Positions 50,196 to 63,387 of a DNA stretch of 64,000 bases are shown piece by piece. The translations under genes were made by a program, and so were the position numbers. The notes beneath the pieces were generated by a model, which made no database searches, was not told where the DNA came from, and saw nothing but the letters and a program-made list of their open reading frames with translations. Location of the stretch: assembly GCA_016710645.1 (NCBI GenBank), contig JADJVI010000055.1, positions 17,251-81,250 on the forward strand, read 5' to 3'. Source of the DNA: Actinomycetales bacterium (GTDB taxonomy: Bacteria; Actinomycetota; Actinomycetes; Actinomycetales; Dermatophilaceae). How positions within the stretch are numbered: the first letter of the stretch is position 1; each line of letters opens with the position of its first letter.

Positions 50196-52738
50196 GCATC
50201 GACATCGAACAGCTCAACCCAGGCCTGGAGGGGCTGGGCAGGTACGAGTACGGCTGGGCCGACACCGACACGGCCGGCGCGACCGCACGGCGCGGACTCT
50301 CCGAGGAGGTCGTGCGCAACATCTCGGCCCTGAAGGACGAGCCGCAGTGGATGCTCGACCTGCGGCTGCGCGCGCTGCAGTTGTTCGACCGCAAGCCGAT
50401 GCCGACCTGGGGCAGCGACCTCACCGGGATTCACTTCGACAACATCAAGTACTTCGTCCGGTCGACGGAGAAGCAGGCCACGACCTGGGACGAGCTCCCG
50501 GAGGACATCAAGAACACCTACGACCGGCTCGGCATCCCCGAGGCCGAGAAGCAGCGGCTGATCGCCGGCGTGGCGGCTCAGTATGAATGCTTGGCTCAGG
50601 ATTCGCGGGTCTGGACCGCCGGACGCGGGCTCGTCCCGATCAAGGAAATCGCCCCAGGCGATGCCGTCTTCGCCCTCGATGAGTCGACCGGGCGTTTCAT
50701 TGTGGCCCCCGTCAAAGCCGCGGCCCAGACTGGCACCCGCCAGACCTACGCGGTCAAGGTCGGTACCCGCACCATCCGAGCAACCGACAACCACCCCTTC
50801 CTCGTGTTGGACGACCAGCGCAAACCCGGACGGCAGCGAGCCCGGTACCGCAGGGTGTGGAAGACGGTCGCGCAGTTGCGCCCTGGCGACCTTGTCGCCG
50901 TTCCGAGGGGGCTGCCCGAATTCGGGCGCTCACGCAGCTTTGACTCGACGTTCGGTCCTGCGACGAGCTCCGCTGACCTCATGTGGCTGCTCGGCTTCTT
51001 CCTCGGTGACGGCAACACGCAAAGTTCCGGACGCACCCACCGAGTGCAGTTTGCCGTCGTGACCGAGGATCAAGAGGTCCGGGATGAGATCACCCGAATC
51101 GTGGCGGAGCAGTTCGGCCTGCGCACGATTTCGGCGGACGACGTCCGTCTCGTGGTCAACTCCAAGGGCCTGGTGAACTGGCTGTGGTCCCATGGGTTCG
51201 CGGGCACCTCGCTGACCAAGTCGGTGCCGACCTGGATCCACGCCCTGCCCGAGAACGAGCGGCTCGCCTTCCTCGGTGGGTGGGTCGACGCCGATGGCTA
51301 CGTCGGTCCCGCCCGGTCTGGATCGGTCTTGCTCACCAGCGGCCAGAACGACCTGTTGGAGGACGCTGCTGCCCTGGCGCTCACCTGCGGGCTGCGCGCC
51401 GGCGGTCCCTACCGCTTCTCCAGTCCTCACCCGACCGACGAAGAACGCATGGTCGACGGTTACCGCCTGCACATCACCGGTGCCTTCGAGCGGTTGGACT
51501 GCCGTAACCCCAAGCGCACCAGCCGGTTCGGGCGTCGGGCGTACGTGCACTCGTCCACCACCGCCAAGGGCACGACCTTCCGCGGGCACTGCACGGAACA
51601 CCTCGGGTTCGCTCGGGTCAGCGACATCACGGCATACGGGGTCGAGCCGGTGTGGGACCTTGAGGTGGACGGGCCGCACAACTTCCTCGCCGAGGGCCTG
51701 GTCGTGCACAACTCCGAAGTGGTCTACCACCAGATCCGCGAGGATTTGGAGGAGAAGGGCGTCATCTTCGTCGACACCGACACGGGGCTGCGCGAGCACG
51801 AGGAGCTCTTCAAGGAGTACTTCACGACCGTCATCCCGGCTGGCGACAACAAGTTCGCCTCGCTCAACACGGCGGTCTGGTCGGGTGGGTCGTTCATCTA
51901 CGTGCCCAAGGGCGTGCAGGTCGACATTCCGCTGCAGGCCTACTTCCGGATCAACACCGAGAACATGGGCCAGTTCGAGCGGACCCTCATCATCGCCGAC
52001 GAGGGCTCGTACGTGCATTACGTCGAGGGGTGCACTGCCCCGATCTACAAGTCCGACTCGCTGCACTCGGCGGTCGTGGAGATCATCGTCAAGAAGGACG
52101 CCCGAGTCCGCTACACGACGATCCAGAACTGGTCCAACAACGTCTACAACCTCGTGACCAAGCGCGCCACCTGCGATGAGGGCGCGACGATGGAGTGGAT
52201 CGACGGCAATATCGGCTCCAAGGTGACGATGAAATACCCCGCTGTCTACCTGCTGGGGCGCCACGCCAAGGGCGAGACTCTGTCGATCGCCTTCGCCGGC
52301 GAGGGGCAGCACCAGGACGCCGGCGCCAAGATGGTCCACGCCGCGCCCGACACGTCCAGCTCGATCGTCTCCAAGTCGGTCGCACGGGGTGGTGGGCGCA
52401 CGTCCTACCGCGGTCTCATCCAGATCAACGAAGGCGCCCATGGCGCCAAGTCGACGGTGCGCTGTGATGCCCTGCTCGTCGACACGATCAGCCGCTCGGA
52501 CACCTACCCCTATGTCGACGTCCGCGAGGACGACGTCCAGATGGGCCACGAGGCGACCGTCTCCAAGGTGAGCGACGACCAGCTCTTCTACCTACAGTCC
52601 CGCGGCATGGCCGAGGACGAGGCGATGGCGATGATCGTCCGCGGCTTCGTCGAGCCGATCGCCCGCGAACTGCCCATGGAGTACGCCCTCGAACTCAACC
52701 GGCTCATCGAGCTGCAGATGGAAGGAGCGGTCGGCTGA
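50192..52738 (+). CDS. sufB: Fe-S assembly scaffold SufB, interrupted by an intein
   Basis: An 848-residue precursor: 473 residues of SufB split by a 375-residue intein. N-extein residues 1-132 (opens [21 protein letters not shown]), intein 133-507, C-extein from Ser508 ([12 protein letters not shown]). C-extein landmarks: [41 protein letters not shown], and [17 protein letters not shown] near the end. SufB with SufC and SufD builds Fe-S clusters. GTG at 50192 overlaps the sufR stop (GTGA) with a GAAAGG box. Splicing is needed to make active SufB. Confidence 0.95.
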   Translation: MSIDIEQLNPGLEGLGRYEYGWADTDTAGATARRGLSEEVVRNISALKDEPQWMLDLRLRALQLFDRKPMPTWGSDLTGIHFDNIKYFVRSTEKQATTWDELPEDIKNTYDRLGIPEAEKQRLIAGVAAQYECLAQDSRVWTAGRGLVPIKEIAPGDAVFALDESTGRFIVAPVKAAAQTGTRQTYAVKVGTRTIRATDNHPFLVLDDQRKPGRQRARYRRVWKTVAQLRPGDLVAVPRGLPEFGRSRSFDSTFGPATSSADLMWLLGFFLGDGNTQSSGRTHRVQFAVVTEDQEVRDEITRIVAEQFGLRTISADDVRLVVNSKGLVNWLWSHGFAGTSLTKSVPTWIHALPENERLAFLGGWVDADGYVGPARSGSVLLTSGQNDLLEDAAALALTCGLRAGGPYRFSSPHPTDEERMVDGYRLHITGAFERLDCRNPKRTSRFGRRAYVHSSTTAKGTTFRGHCTEHLGFARVSDITAYGVEPVWDLEVDGPHNFLAEGLVVHNSEVVYHQIREDLEEKGVIFVDTDTGLREHEELFKEYFTTVIPAGDNKFASLNTAVWSGGSFIYVPKGVQVDIPLQAYFRINTENMGQFERTLIIADEGSYVHYVEGCTAPIYKSDSLHSAVVEIIVKKDARVRYTTIQNWSNNVYNLVTKRATCDEGATMEWIDGNIGSKVTMKYPAVYLLGRHAKGETLSIAFAGEGQHQDAGAKMVHAAPDTSSSIVSKSVARGGGRTSYRGLIQINEGAHGAKSTVRCDALLVDTISRSDTYPYVDVREDDVQMGHEATVSKVSDDQLFYLQSRGMAEDEAMAMIVRGFVEPIARELPMEYALELNRLIELQMEGAVG
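50588..51712 (+). other. Intein within SufB with LAGLIDADG endonuclease
   Basis: 375 codons in frame inside sufB. Splicing blocks: N-terminal Cys in [10 protein letters not shown], block B TDNHPF (Thr and His), and the end [14 protein letters not shown] followed by LVVHN, i.e. penultimate His and terminal Asn, with Ser as +1 residue. Homing endonuclease blocks [13 protein letters not shown] and [13 protein letters not shown] keep both catalytic Asp. All key residues are present, so it is probably an active, splicing-competent homing intein inserted between GAA and TCC at the QYE/SEV site. Confidence 0.93.
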
Positions 52739-53963
52739 TGCCGCTGCTGGACACCCCGTCTCGCCCGGCTGCCACGCGCCCCGGCGCGTCGGCGCATTCC
52801 CACGGTATGCCGTTCGTCCCCGAGCAGTCGCGGGCCGAGCGCCGCCGCTCATTCCTCGCGTCCGACTTCCCACGGCCGACCGGCCGTGAGGAGGAGTGGC
52901 GATTCACCCCGATGGCCCGGCTGGCCGGCCTTGCCGACGACGCGCCCTCCGAGCGGTCCTTGGAATGGGACATCACCGGGCCGGACGCCATGCGGGTCTC
53001 CCGGATGGAGCGCAGCGAGATGACCGGATGGGGCATCCCGGCTCCGGGCGATCTCGCGGCGGCGGTCGTCACCACTCAGGCGCCGGCGGTCACGGTCCTG
53101 GAGGTGCCGGCCGGTGTCGAGTTGACCGAGCCGGTCCGCATCCGTCGTACCGGCGCGGGAGGCCGGTCGCTCAGTCATGTCGTGCTCCGCGTCGGCGCCC
53201 AGGCGCGCGCGACTGTCGTGCTGGAGCAGCATGGCGACACGGCATACAGCGAGGTGCTCTCGGTCCTCGTCGGGGACGGCTCCGACCTCACCCTCGTGAC
53301 CGTCCAGGAATGGGAGGCAACGGCCGTCCACCTGGGCGAGCACGACGTCGTCGTCGGTCGGGACGCGACGGTCCGGCACATCGCCGTGACGCTCGGCGGC
53401 TCGCTCGTTCGCCTGTCGACCAATGCCTCGTATGCCGGTCCCGGCGGCAGTTTCGAGGCGTACGGCGTCTACTTCGCCGACGCCGGCCAGCACCTCGAGC
53501 ACCGACTCTTCGTCGACCACGCCGCCCCCATGTGCACCAGCCACGTGGAGTATCGCGGTGCGCTGCAAGGGGATTCGGCTCGGTCGGTGTGGATTGGCGA
53601 TGTCCTCATCCGCGCCTCCGCCGAAGGCACCCAGACCTACGAAATCAATCGCAACCTCGTGCTCACCGACGGGGCTCAGGCCGACTCGGTGCCCAACCTC
53701 GAAATCGAGACCGGGCAGATCCGGGGTGCCGGACATGCCTCTGCGACAGGCCGTTTCGACGACGAACAGCTCTTCTATCTGCAGGCCCGGGGATCCCGGA
53801 GCAGGAAGCCAGGCGGCTGGTCGTGCGAGGGTTCTTTGCCGACATCATCGCCAAGATCCCGGTGGCCGAGATCCAAGGTCACCTCACCCAGGCCGTCGAG
53901 CGCGAGCTCGCCGCCACCGACACCTACGGCGTCCCGGCGCTGCAGGAGGACGGGCCGGCATGA
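52738..53963 (+). CDS. sufD: Fe-S assembly protein SufD, with one frameshift
   Basis: SufD (~408 residues expected). REEEWRFTPMARLAGL near the N terminus, the long beta-helix core, and VEYRGALQGDSARSVWIGDV followed by YEINRNLVLTDGAQADSVPNLEIET are SufD/SufB-fold signatures. After QLFYLQARG the frame breaks at about 53790: IPEQEARRLVVRGFFADIIAK and the rest continue one frame over to the stop at 53963. The break is one missing G in a run of four, a typical homopolymer sequencing error. ATG directly after the sufB stop. Confidence 0.9.
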
Positions 53964-54342
53964 GCGACACCTCCACGCACCCCTCAACCGCTGCCGACCT
54001 GGCTGCGGCCGGATACGAAGCCGTCTGCGAGCTGCACGACTTGCCGCTCGGACGTGCTGCAGCGGCTCTTGTCGGCGATCGTCAGGTGGCCCTGGTGCGC
54101 CTCAGTGACCGCGAGGTCTATGCGATCGACGACATCTGCAGCCATGGGGCGGTTTCGCTCTCCGAGGGCGATGTCGTCGGCTGTGAGTTGGAATGCTGGA
54201 TGCACGGCTCGCGGTTCAACCTGCGCACCGGCGTCCCGTCCTGCCCGCCCGCCACCACGCGCGTCCCCGTCTATGCCGTCCGCCTGGTCGGCGACACCGT
54301 CTACGTCACCGCTACCCCCACCCCTGCCGAGGAGCTTCCCGC

Positions 54343-54346
<4 letters not shown>
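53960..54346 (+). CDS. Rieske-type ferredoxin (non-haem iron oxygenase ferredoxin subunit family)
   Basis: A 128-residue small soluble Rieske protein: [16 protein letters not shown] and [13 protein letters not shown] give C-x-H and C-x2-H ligands. It lies between sufD and sufC in actinobacterial suf operons and is thought to deliver electrons during cluster assembly; exact role is unproven. ATG at 53960 overlaps the sufD stop and its own stop overlaps the sufC start, each by 4 bp. Intact. Confidence 0.88.
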
Positions 54347-56916
<2,570 letters not shown>

Positions 56917-56920
<4 letters not shown>

Positions 56921-57256
56921 GCACCGACGTCACCTCCACCAGCGGCTCGCCGGCCAATGTCGCCGACGTCGAAGAGGCCATGCGCGACGTGGTCGACCCC
57001 GAACTCGGGATCAACGTCGTCGACCTCGGCCTGGTCTACGGCATCACCGTCGACTCCCAGTCGCACGCGGTCATCGACATGACGCTGACGTCGGCGGCCT
57101 GTCCGCTCACCGACGTCATCGAGGACCAGACCGCACAGGCGCTGGAAGGGCTGGTCGTCTCGCACCGGATCAACTGGATATGGATGCCGCCGTGGGGCCC
57201 GGACAAGATCACCGACGACGGCCGCGAGCAGCTGCGCCCTCGGCTTCAACCTCTGA
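56917..57256 (+). CDS. sufT: MIP18/DUF59-family Fe-S protein SufT (PaaD-like), one frameshift
   Basis: About 112 residues. VEEAMRDVVDPELGINVVDLGLVYGI and DMTLTSAACPLTDVIEDQ are the DUF59 signature with its active Cys; SHRINWIWMPPWGPDKITDDGREQLR precedes the end. The natural end ALGFNL* needs one base restored near 57237; without it the frame runs on. SufT helps cluster maturation or transfer. Last gene of the suf operon. Confidence 0.85.
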
Positions 57257-57269
57257 CCTACCGGGAATC

Positions 57270-57887
57270 CACTTCTGACTGCGCCCGGTGTCCAGCGGTC
57301 GACACGAGATCGCCATGGCGGATTTCCGTCGTGGTGGGCGGAGTTCATAGCTGCATCCCGATGCCGTTCCAGATCCGGGAGGGTGACACCGTCCCGCTCG
57401 CTGGGCCGATGGTGAGGTGTCCGCGACGTCGTTCCCACATGACCTCATCGGGCTGCTGCTCATTCGTCGCGGAGGGTATGCCGTCGGGCTGGCTTCCGGT
57501 CCGCGCCTGGTCACCTCGAAGGTGGGCCGGCGACATGTGCAGTCCCGCACGGCCGCCGGCGGATGGTCGCAACAGCGGTTCGCCCGCCGTCGCGCGGGTC
57601 AGGCCGCTGTTCTCGTCGATGCGGTATCTGAGCACGCCCGTCGGTTGCTGGTGCCAGGGCCGGAGGACAGTGGGCTGGAAGGTGAGTGGCACGGCATACC
57701 GGAGGCATTGGTCCTGAGGTGACCGGACGCTGTGGACGTCGGTGCTCGAAGCCCCCGTACTCGCCCGGCTGACCGGGCTGCCGCGCCGCGAGCTGCCCGA
57801 CCTCAGCGACCCCGACGCTGCTGTCCTGCGGCGCGCGCTGTGGAGAGGCCGCGCGGTGTGGGTGCACGGCAGCGTGCCGGGGAGTGA
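57270..57887 (+). CDS. acVLRF1-type peptidyl-tRNA hydrolase, frameshifted
   Basis: A ~200-residue gene in pieces. Seen: LIGLLLIRRGGYAVGLASGPRLVTSKVGRRHV, the VLRF1 active block TAAGGWSQQRFARRR (GGxxQ, catalytic Gln), and after a break near 57718 the C-terminal LEAPVLARLTGLPRRELPDLSDPD and AVLRRALWRGRAV. The N terminus before ~57400 is not clean and start is unclear. VLRF1 proteins cleave peptidyl-tRNA, probably rescuing stalled ribosomes. The stop can be placed near 57885 with one base corrected. Confidence 0.72.
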
Positions 57888-57946
57888 CCCGTCCAACGCC
57901 CGGGCACGGCGCATCGGGAGCGCGCGACTGCCTAGGGATGAACGCC

Positions 57947-58360
57947 ATGAGCGACGACTTCCGCATCGAAGATGACCGAGCAGGAGTGCTGGGCGACCCT
58001 GGACCGCGAGCGGTTCGAGTCTAGGCGGTGGCCGTCCACGGCGAACCCGACATCTTTCCGGTCAACTTCATCGTCGACGGCAATGGTCTGCTCATGCGCA
58101 CCGCCGCCGGCACCAAGCTGACCGAGCTCGTCATCAATGCCGCAGTCGCCGTCGAGTGCGACGGTCGTGAGCGACCAGGCTGTCGGTCATTCTCAAGGGA
58201 TCGAAGGCATGGTCGACTCGTTCTCCGAGACCTATGCCGACGACGAGAAGCACCTGGAGACCTGGCTGCCCTCGGACAAGCCGATCTACGTCGAGATCAC
58301 CCCGCGAACTGTCCGGTCGGCGCTTCTTCCGGGGCTCGGGGAGTCTGACCACGGTCCCCT
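57947..58360 (+). CDS. Pyridoxamine 5'-phosphate oxidase-fold (FMN split barrel) protein, frameshifted
   Basis: Pieces of a ~140-residue split-barrel protein: MSDDFRIE, EQECWATLDRERFE (one frame), VAVHGEPDIFPVNFIVDGNG and LLMRTAAGTKLTELVINAAVAVECDG (next frame), VVDSFSETYADDEKHLETWLP (third frame), then PIYVEITP. Such proteins bind FMN or F420. At least three one-base breaks. End placed approximately before the terminator palindrome at 58371. Confidence 0.75.
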
Positions 58361-58370
58361 TCTGCACGAT

Positions 58371-58408
58371 GACGGCGGCCCGGCTCCTGCAGGAGCCGGG
58401 CCGCCGTC
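58371..58408. terminator. 38-bp perfect palindrome between convergent genes
   Basis: 19-bp arms (GACGGCGGCCCGGCTCCTG and its complement) with no loop, a fully self-complementary 38-mer. It lies between the PPOX-fold gene and the zinc metallopeptidase gene and would end transcription from both sides. Confidence 0.75.
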
Positions 58409-58433
58409 GTTGCCCGATTGACGCAGGAGTGGG

Positions 58434-59401
58434 TCACCTTTCCACGCGGGCGACCCCGAAGGTGTTGCACTTGTTGATGTCACCGCTCTGGTAGCCGGTC
58501 AGGAACCAGCGCTGCCGAGCCTCGGAGGAACCATGGTCTCAGTTCTCCGGGGTGACCGACCCTGGACGGCCTCCTGGATGCGGTCGTCACCGACCGCGGA
58601 GGGCGGCCGGAGAGGGGGGACTGGATGTCGGCCTGGGTGATCGGCTTGAGGAAGGTGGACGCCGTTCTTGTCCATGGTCTCGGTGGCGTGCTTGGCCCAG
58701 GTGCCGGCCAGACAGTCAGCCATGAGCTCGACGCGCACGGCGCCGGACTGCAGCCCCCTGCGGGTCCTGCTGGGCGCCCCGCCGAGCAGGCCCAGGACGT
58801 TCTGGATGTGGTGGCCGGCTCGTGCGCCACGACGTACTCCTTGCCAGCTGTCCCGCCGTCCGCGCCGAACCGCTTGGTCAGCTCGGCGAAGAAGGAGGCG
58901 TCGATGTGACCCTTATTGTCCGCGGACAGTAGAAGGGACCGACCTGGTGGAGGCGGTGCCACATCCGACTGCGTTCTGGCCGGAGTAGATGACCGTCTTG
59001 GCGGCAGGAGGTTGCTTTGCCGTACTGCGGGCAGCAACCTGGCCCAGCAGGGCCTGCACCGCTGTTGACCGTGGCGATGATGAGGCACTCGTCGTTCCTG
59101 TTGGCGTCGGCACCGGTTTTGCAGTTGGCGAAATCGCCGCTGGCTGAGCCAGCAGCCCCGACCTGGCTGGTGTCGAACTGGCCACCCTGCGTGGTCGTGG
59201 AGTCCCTGCGGCGCCGTGGTGTTGCCGCCACCGGTCAGGCCGCCGCCAGATGAGCATGAGGATGAGCATGATAAGCCCACCGATGCCGCCACCGACCTGG
59301 ATGCCGCCGGGGAACCCCCCGCGACCACCGCCACCGAAGCCGCCGCTGCCGCCCGACTCGACCTGAGAGGTGTCCAGCGTGGCGTTCTCGTTGAAGGACA
59401 T
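58434..59401 (-). CDS. Neutral zinc metallopeptidase, YpfJ-like, frameshifted
   Basis: About 300 residues expected on the minus strand. Starts [18 protein letters not shown], then a Gly-rich linker and one membrane helix ([13 protein letters not shown]), a secreted domain with FYCP and [18 protein letters not shown], then the zinc site VVAHE plus GHHIQNVLG (HExxHH, split by a missing base near 58815), [13 protein letters not shown] and the end [19 protein letters not shown]. Many one-base errors. Family peptidases (DUF2342/YpfJ, M-clan) are membrane-anchored; substrates unknown. Confidence 0.8.
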
Positions 59402-59510
59402 CGACCCTCCGCGTTCTTCAGGCAGCGCAGACTCGCCACTCCCCACACCCTAACGGTCCGTCGGGACTGTCCTGTTCCCGGTGAGCAGTGTTCATTGGTG
59501 CGTGTCGGTG

Positions 59511-60557
59511 TCAGGTGAGGACGACGTGGGTCGCCCAGAAGGTCGTCAGGCGCACCCGCACGTCGAGTTGGTCGCCGATCGCGGGCGGAATGGTGCTCTG
59601 CGGCACGTGGACCAGACTCACCTGCATAGGCGGCGACTCGAGGAACCACACGAGGTGCTGGCGCCAGTGGTGCTGGTCGGCAGCGAGAACGGTGACCGCA
59701 CCCGACCGGCCGCCTCCAGGGCCCCTCGGCCGGGACGATGGCCCGCTGCCGAAGGAGGGACGGAACTGACTGGGGCCTCCATCGCCACGCCGTGAGCGGT
59801 ACCGCCCGAGACCAACGACCAGGTGGCCAGCGCCCATCGAACGACCTCCGGTACCCCGCGTGGCTGCCCGCCGCTACCGCCCGGACGTCCAGGACATCGG
59901 CCCGCACGCACGGTGGTGCGGGGGGCTTAACCACAGCGCGGTCCCGGACCGAGGCCGGCGCCACCCAGGAGTATGCCGTCACCAACCGACCGGGCTCGTC
60001 GGGCGACACGTCCGGAGAGGAACCAGGTCGACGAGGGTTGGGAGACGGGTGAGCCAGGCGGAGACCTCGGCGCTGGTGACCGGATCCCAGATGCAGTTCC
60101 GCCGACCAGGTGGCTGCCGACTGCGGTGACCGGGTCCGCGTAGTCCTCCACTCCGGCAACCGTGACGGTTCATCGAAGTGAGACCCTCGGCGGCGAGCCC
60201 GAGCACCGGGCGCCCGGGTGCAGGTCGAGCACATCGGCCACAGAGGTCACGGTGTGCACCAGGGCGGGTTCGGACAACTCGGCCAGGTCCGAAGCAGGGT
60301 GGGGACCGGTAGGGCTCCAGGACAAGGACGTCGGCGGAGAAGCCCGCCAAGGCCGTCGCCTCGCGATAGGTGCCGACAGCGAAGTGGGGCGACGCCGGCA
60401 GCCCGGCCAACCCGCTCGCACTCGCCGGTGAGCTCCAGCGCGCCGAAGCCATACCGTTGCCCCTTGACCACACGGGCACCAGGCCCGGATTGGCTGCCCG
60501 GTGCGGTCGAGGTGGGCTCGCCACCCGGGTCGCCATCGACTGGAGGTTGATGCTCAC
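59511..60557 (-). CDS. Alanine racemase-like PLP-barrel protein, heavily frameshifted
   Basis: Minus-strand pieces fit an alanine racemase N-terminal (PLP barrel) protein of ~340 residues: MSINLQ start, ANPGLVPV followed by an approximately VKGNGYGFG motif (Lys, indels here), HFAVGTYREATALAGFSADVLVLEPYR, ALVHTVTSVADVLDL, LGLAAEGLTSMNRHG, then WDPVTSAEVSAWL and an end of FWATHVVLT. Such proteins are often encoded just after femX in actinobacteria, and this order is seen here. Almost every 50-100 bp there is an indel, so single residues are not reliable. Confidence 0.6.
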
Positions 60558-60575
60558 GAACGCCTCCGCATCCCA

Positions 60576-61679
60576 TCAGTCGAACCCGGCATACAGGGCC
60601 TTGTTGAGCGGGAAGTCCCATTCGCCGACGTACTCGGGGGGCTCGCCGCCGGTGCCGACCTTGAACCGGATAGGGCCGGGGGGGGTCGTCGGACGCGACC
60701 GTGTCGGTGATACCGCGCAGGTCGTAGACGGTTGCTCCGGCGGCGAGGAGTCACGGCTCCGCCACTGCGGCGCGGTGGAGCCCTGACCTCGCGCTTGGCC
60801 GCGCCGTCGACGCCGTAGAGTACAACACGTGCCACCGACCCGCACCCAGATGGTCGATGCCACGAGGTCACCCTCATGGTGGGCCAGATAGAGCCGGATG
60901 CGGCCGGCGTCCTCAGCGAGCAGCTCGGTGGGCATCCGCTGGAAATAGGACGGCGGGCGGGGTGAAGTGGTCGCGGTTGGCGATCAGGCAGACCTCGTGC
61001 GGCTGGGAAGGCCGGTAGGTCGGCTGCGCTGCCGGGGCTACCGCGTACGCCGGCCTTATCCGGCCTTCTTGATATTACCCGGCGCCCCGGCTGGTTCATC
61101 CCGGCCAACAGATCGGCCTCGCTCCACCCGGCCAACGGGATCTGGAACACCGGATTGTGGTTGCCCTGCGGCAAATCCCTCGGTGGCCGCGAGGTGGCGA
61201 TACCCAGCCGTTCCAACTGAGCCCGCCAGCCACAGGCCGGTGCCCTCATCGATATCAGCCGGCACCTGGGTGAGCAGGGTGACCGCCTCGGAGGCGATGG
61301 CTTCCTTCACTGTGTCGGCATGCCAGCGGCGGGTCGGCACCGGAGGTCGAAGCCGGATCGACGAAGGCCCAGCCTTGGCCACGTAGCCGCGTAGGGCGGC
61401 GAGCGCCGGCTCCACCATCTCGGCGTCGTCCCCAATCGAGCACTGGCCCTCGGGAAGATAGGCCAGATATCGACGCAGCCGGGGCACTGCCGATAAAGCA
61501 CGAGGCCGATCCCACCAGCCGATCGGGAGCGCCGACGGCATACCAGCCGTCTTTCGGCTTTCCAGTCGTTCTTCAGCCGCCCCCACCCGGCGTTTGCAGG
61601 AAGCTCGCCGCCGGCAGGCGCGGAGATGGGCGAGGTGTTCCTCAGGCGTGATGGTGCGGACGGCAACGGTGGGGCTCAC
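60576..61679 (-). CDS. FemX/FemAB-family peptidoglycan bridge aminoacyltransferase, frameshifted
   Basis: A ~350-residue FemABX-fold enzyme in pieces: TVAVRTITPEEHLAHLRA at the N terminus, LRRYLAYLPEG, RRWHADTVKEAIASEAVT, HLAATEGFAAGQPQ, LLAGMNQ, then the well-kept C terminus RIRLYLAHHEGDLVASTIWV, IRFKVGTGGEPPEYVGEWDF and LNKALYAGFD. It would add amino acids from aminoacyl-tRNA to the lipid II peptide. GTG at 61679 fits the family start. It precedes the racemase-like gene by 18 bp on the same strand, a cell-wall pair. Confidence 0.75.
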
Positions 61680-61784
61680 GGTCGGCAACGCGACCTGTCG
61701 CGGCGGCAGTGGCAGAATGGACGCTCCGTCCCACGAAACCCCCGGCGCTGCGTCCGACACGCCCTGCACAGTTCGAGGTATGCC

Positions 61785-63387
61785 GTGATCGTCGCCGCCG
61801 GGGTCGAGTTGCGCGTGGGCGCGCGGCTGCTGCTGGAGCCGGTGAGCTTCCGGATCAGCCCCGGCGACCGGATCGGCTAGTCGACGCAATAGCGCCGGCA
61901 AGACGACGTGGCCAAGGTGCTAACCGCCAGCGACCGGGTTGCCGACCGCCGGCGCGGTCACCCCCACACCGGCGCCGTGGGCTACCTCCGCAGGATCCCC
62001 GCACCGTGACCTCAGGTACTGGCGCCGCGACCCCCCTATCGGCCCGCGGCCTGGATCAGATAGTCCGCGACCTGCTGCCAAGGCGCGGATAGGCTCGGCC
62101 GACGAGCGACTGTCCGCGAGCGTGCTATGCGCTCTACGCTCGGCTGGACTCCGGGTTCACCACCGTGGGTGGGGTCGCCGCCGAGTCCGAGGCCGCGGCC
62201 ATCGCCTCCTCGCTCGGCCTGCCAGACCGCGTGCTCGGACAACCATGGAGACCCTGTCAGGTGGACAGCGCCCCGCGTCGAACTCGCCAGGATCCTCTTC
62301 TCCCAGGCGCCGACACGCTGCTGCTCGACGAGCCAGCCAACCACCTGGACGCCGACTCCACCTTCTGGTTGCGCGATTACCTCAAGGCATACAAGGGTGG
62401 TAGTCGTCATCAGCCACGACGGGGCTGCTGCCTGGATCTGGTCAGCCGCGTCTTCCACCTCGACGCCAACCGGTCGGCGCTCGACGTCTATAACGTCGGC
62501 TGGAAGCCTTTATCTCCTGCAGCGGGAGACCAGGCGAGCGGCGCCGCAGCGGGAGCAGCGGCTCAACGCCGAGAAGAAGGCGTCCGCTCCGCATGGCGCA
62601 GGCCGACAGATGCGCGCCAGGCCACCAAGGCCACGGCCGCCCAGAACATGGCCCGCCGGGCCGAGCGGCTGCTGGCCGGCGTCGAGGGGAGCGCGCCCCA
62701 CGACCGGGTGATAACTGCGCTTCCTGACCCCGCGCCGTGCGTAGGGCCACCCTCATGGCCTCGAAGTTTGTCACGGTCCTGGCTCGCTGGAGATCTTCTG
62801 CGACGTCGACCTGGCCATCGTACACCCGGCTCGCCGGAACGTGTCCTGGGCCTCAACGGTGCTAGAAAGCGAAACCACCCTGCTCGCATCCTTGCGCCGG
62901 GGTCGACGCGCGCCGGACACCGGGCCAGGTCGAGAACCGGGTCACGGGCTCAAACTCGGCTACTACGCGCAGAGACCACGAGAAAATCTCGACATCGAGG
63001 CGCACCGTGTTGGCCAACATGAAGTCGGCGGCCCCCGATCTCAGTGAGACCGAGGTGCGCAAGATTCGGGTTCGTTCTTGTCCAGCGGGGATGACGTCGA
63101 CCAGCCGGCCGGGGTGCTCTCTGGTGGCTGAAGACGCGCCTGTCCCTCGCCATGCTCGTCGTCTCGGCCGCCAACGTCCTGCTGCTGGACGAACCCGGCC
63201 CAACAACCTCGACCCCGCCTCCCGTGCGGGGAGATCCTCGGCGCCTTGCGGACCTATCGCGGGCGGTCGTGCTCGTGACGACGAGGGTGCTGTCGTGCCC
63301 TCGGCCGCGAGCGGGTGCTGTTGCTGCCCGATGGTGTCGGGGACACTCTGGGGACCGGACTACAAAGACCTCGTCGCCCTCGCGTGA
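61785..63387 (+). CDS. ABC-F family ATPase, frameshifted
   Basis: A ~530-residue ABC-F protein spread over all three frames. Seen: RVGARLLLEPVSFRISPGDRIG start, first ATPase signature (METLSGGQR, split), TLLLDEPANHLDADSTFWLRDYL, coiled linker with RLNAEKKAS and ATKATAAQNMARRAERLLAG, second ATPase with HGLKLGYYAQRPRENLDIEAHR, VLLLDEPGPTT, and the end WGPDYKDLVALA (one base off as TGLQ...). Unlike the copy at 20413 this one covers both ATPases. GTG at 61785 begins VIVAAGVELRVG. Dense indels. Confidence 0.78.

Noticed and set aside
50588..51712. sufB disrupted by an insertion sequence or frameshift
   Set aside because: The insert is in frame, begins with Cys, ends with His-Asn, and has LAGLIDADG blocks, so it is an intein.
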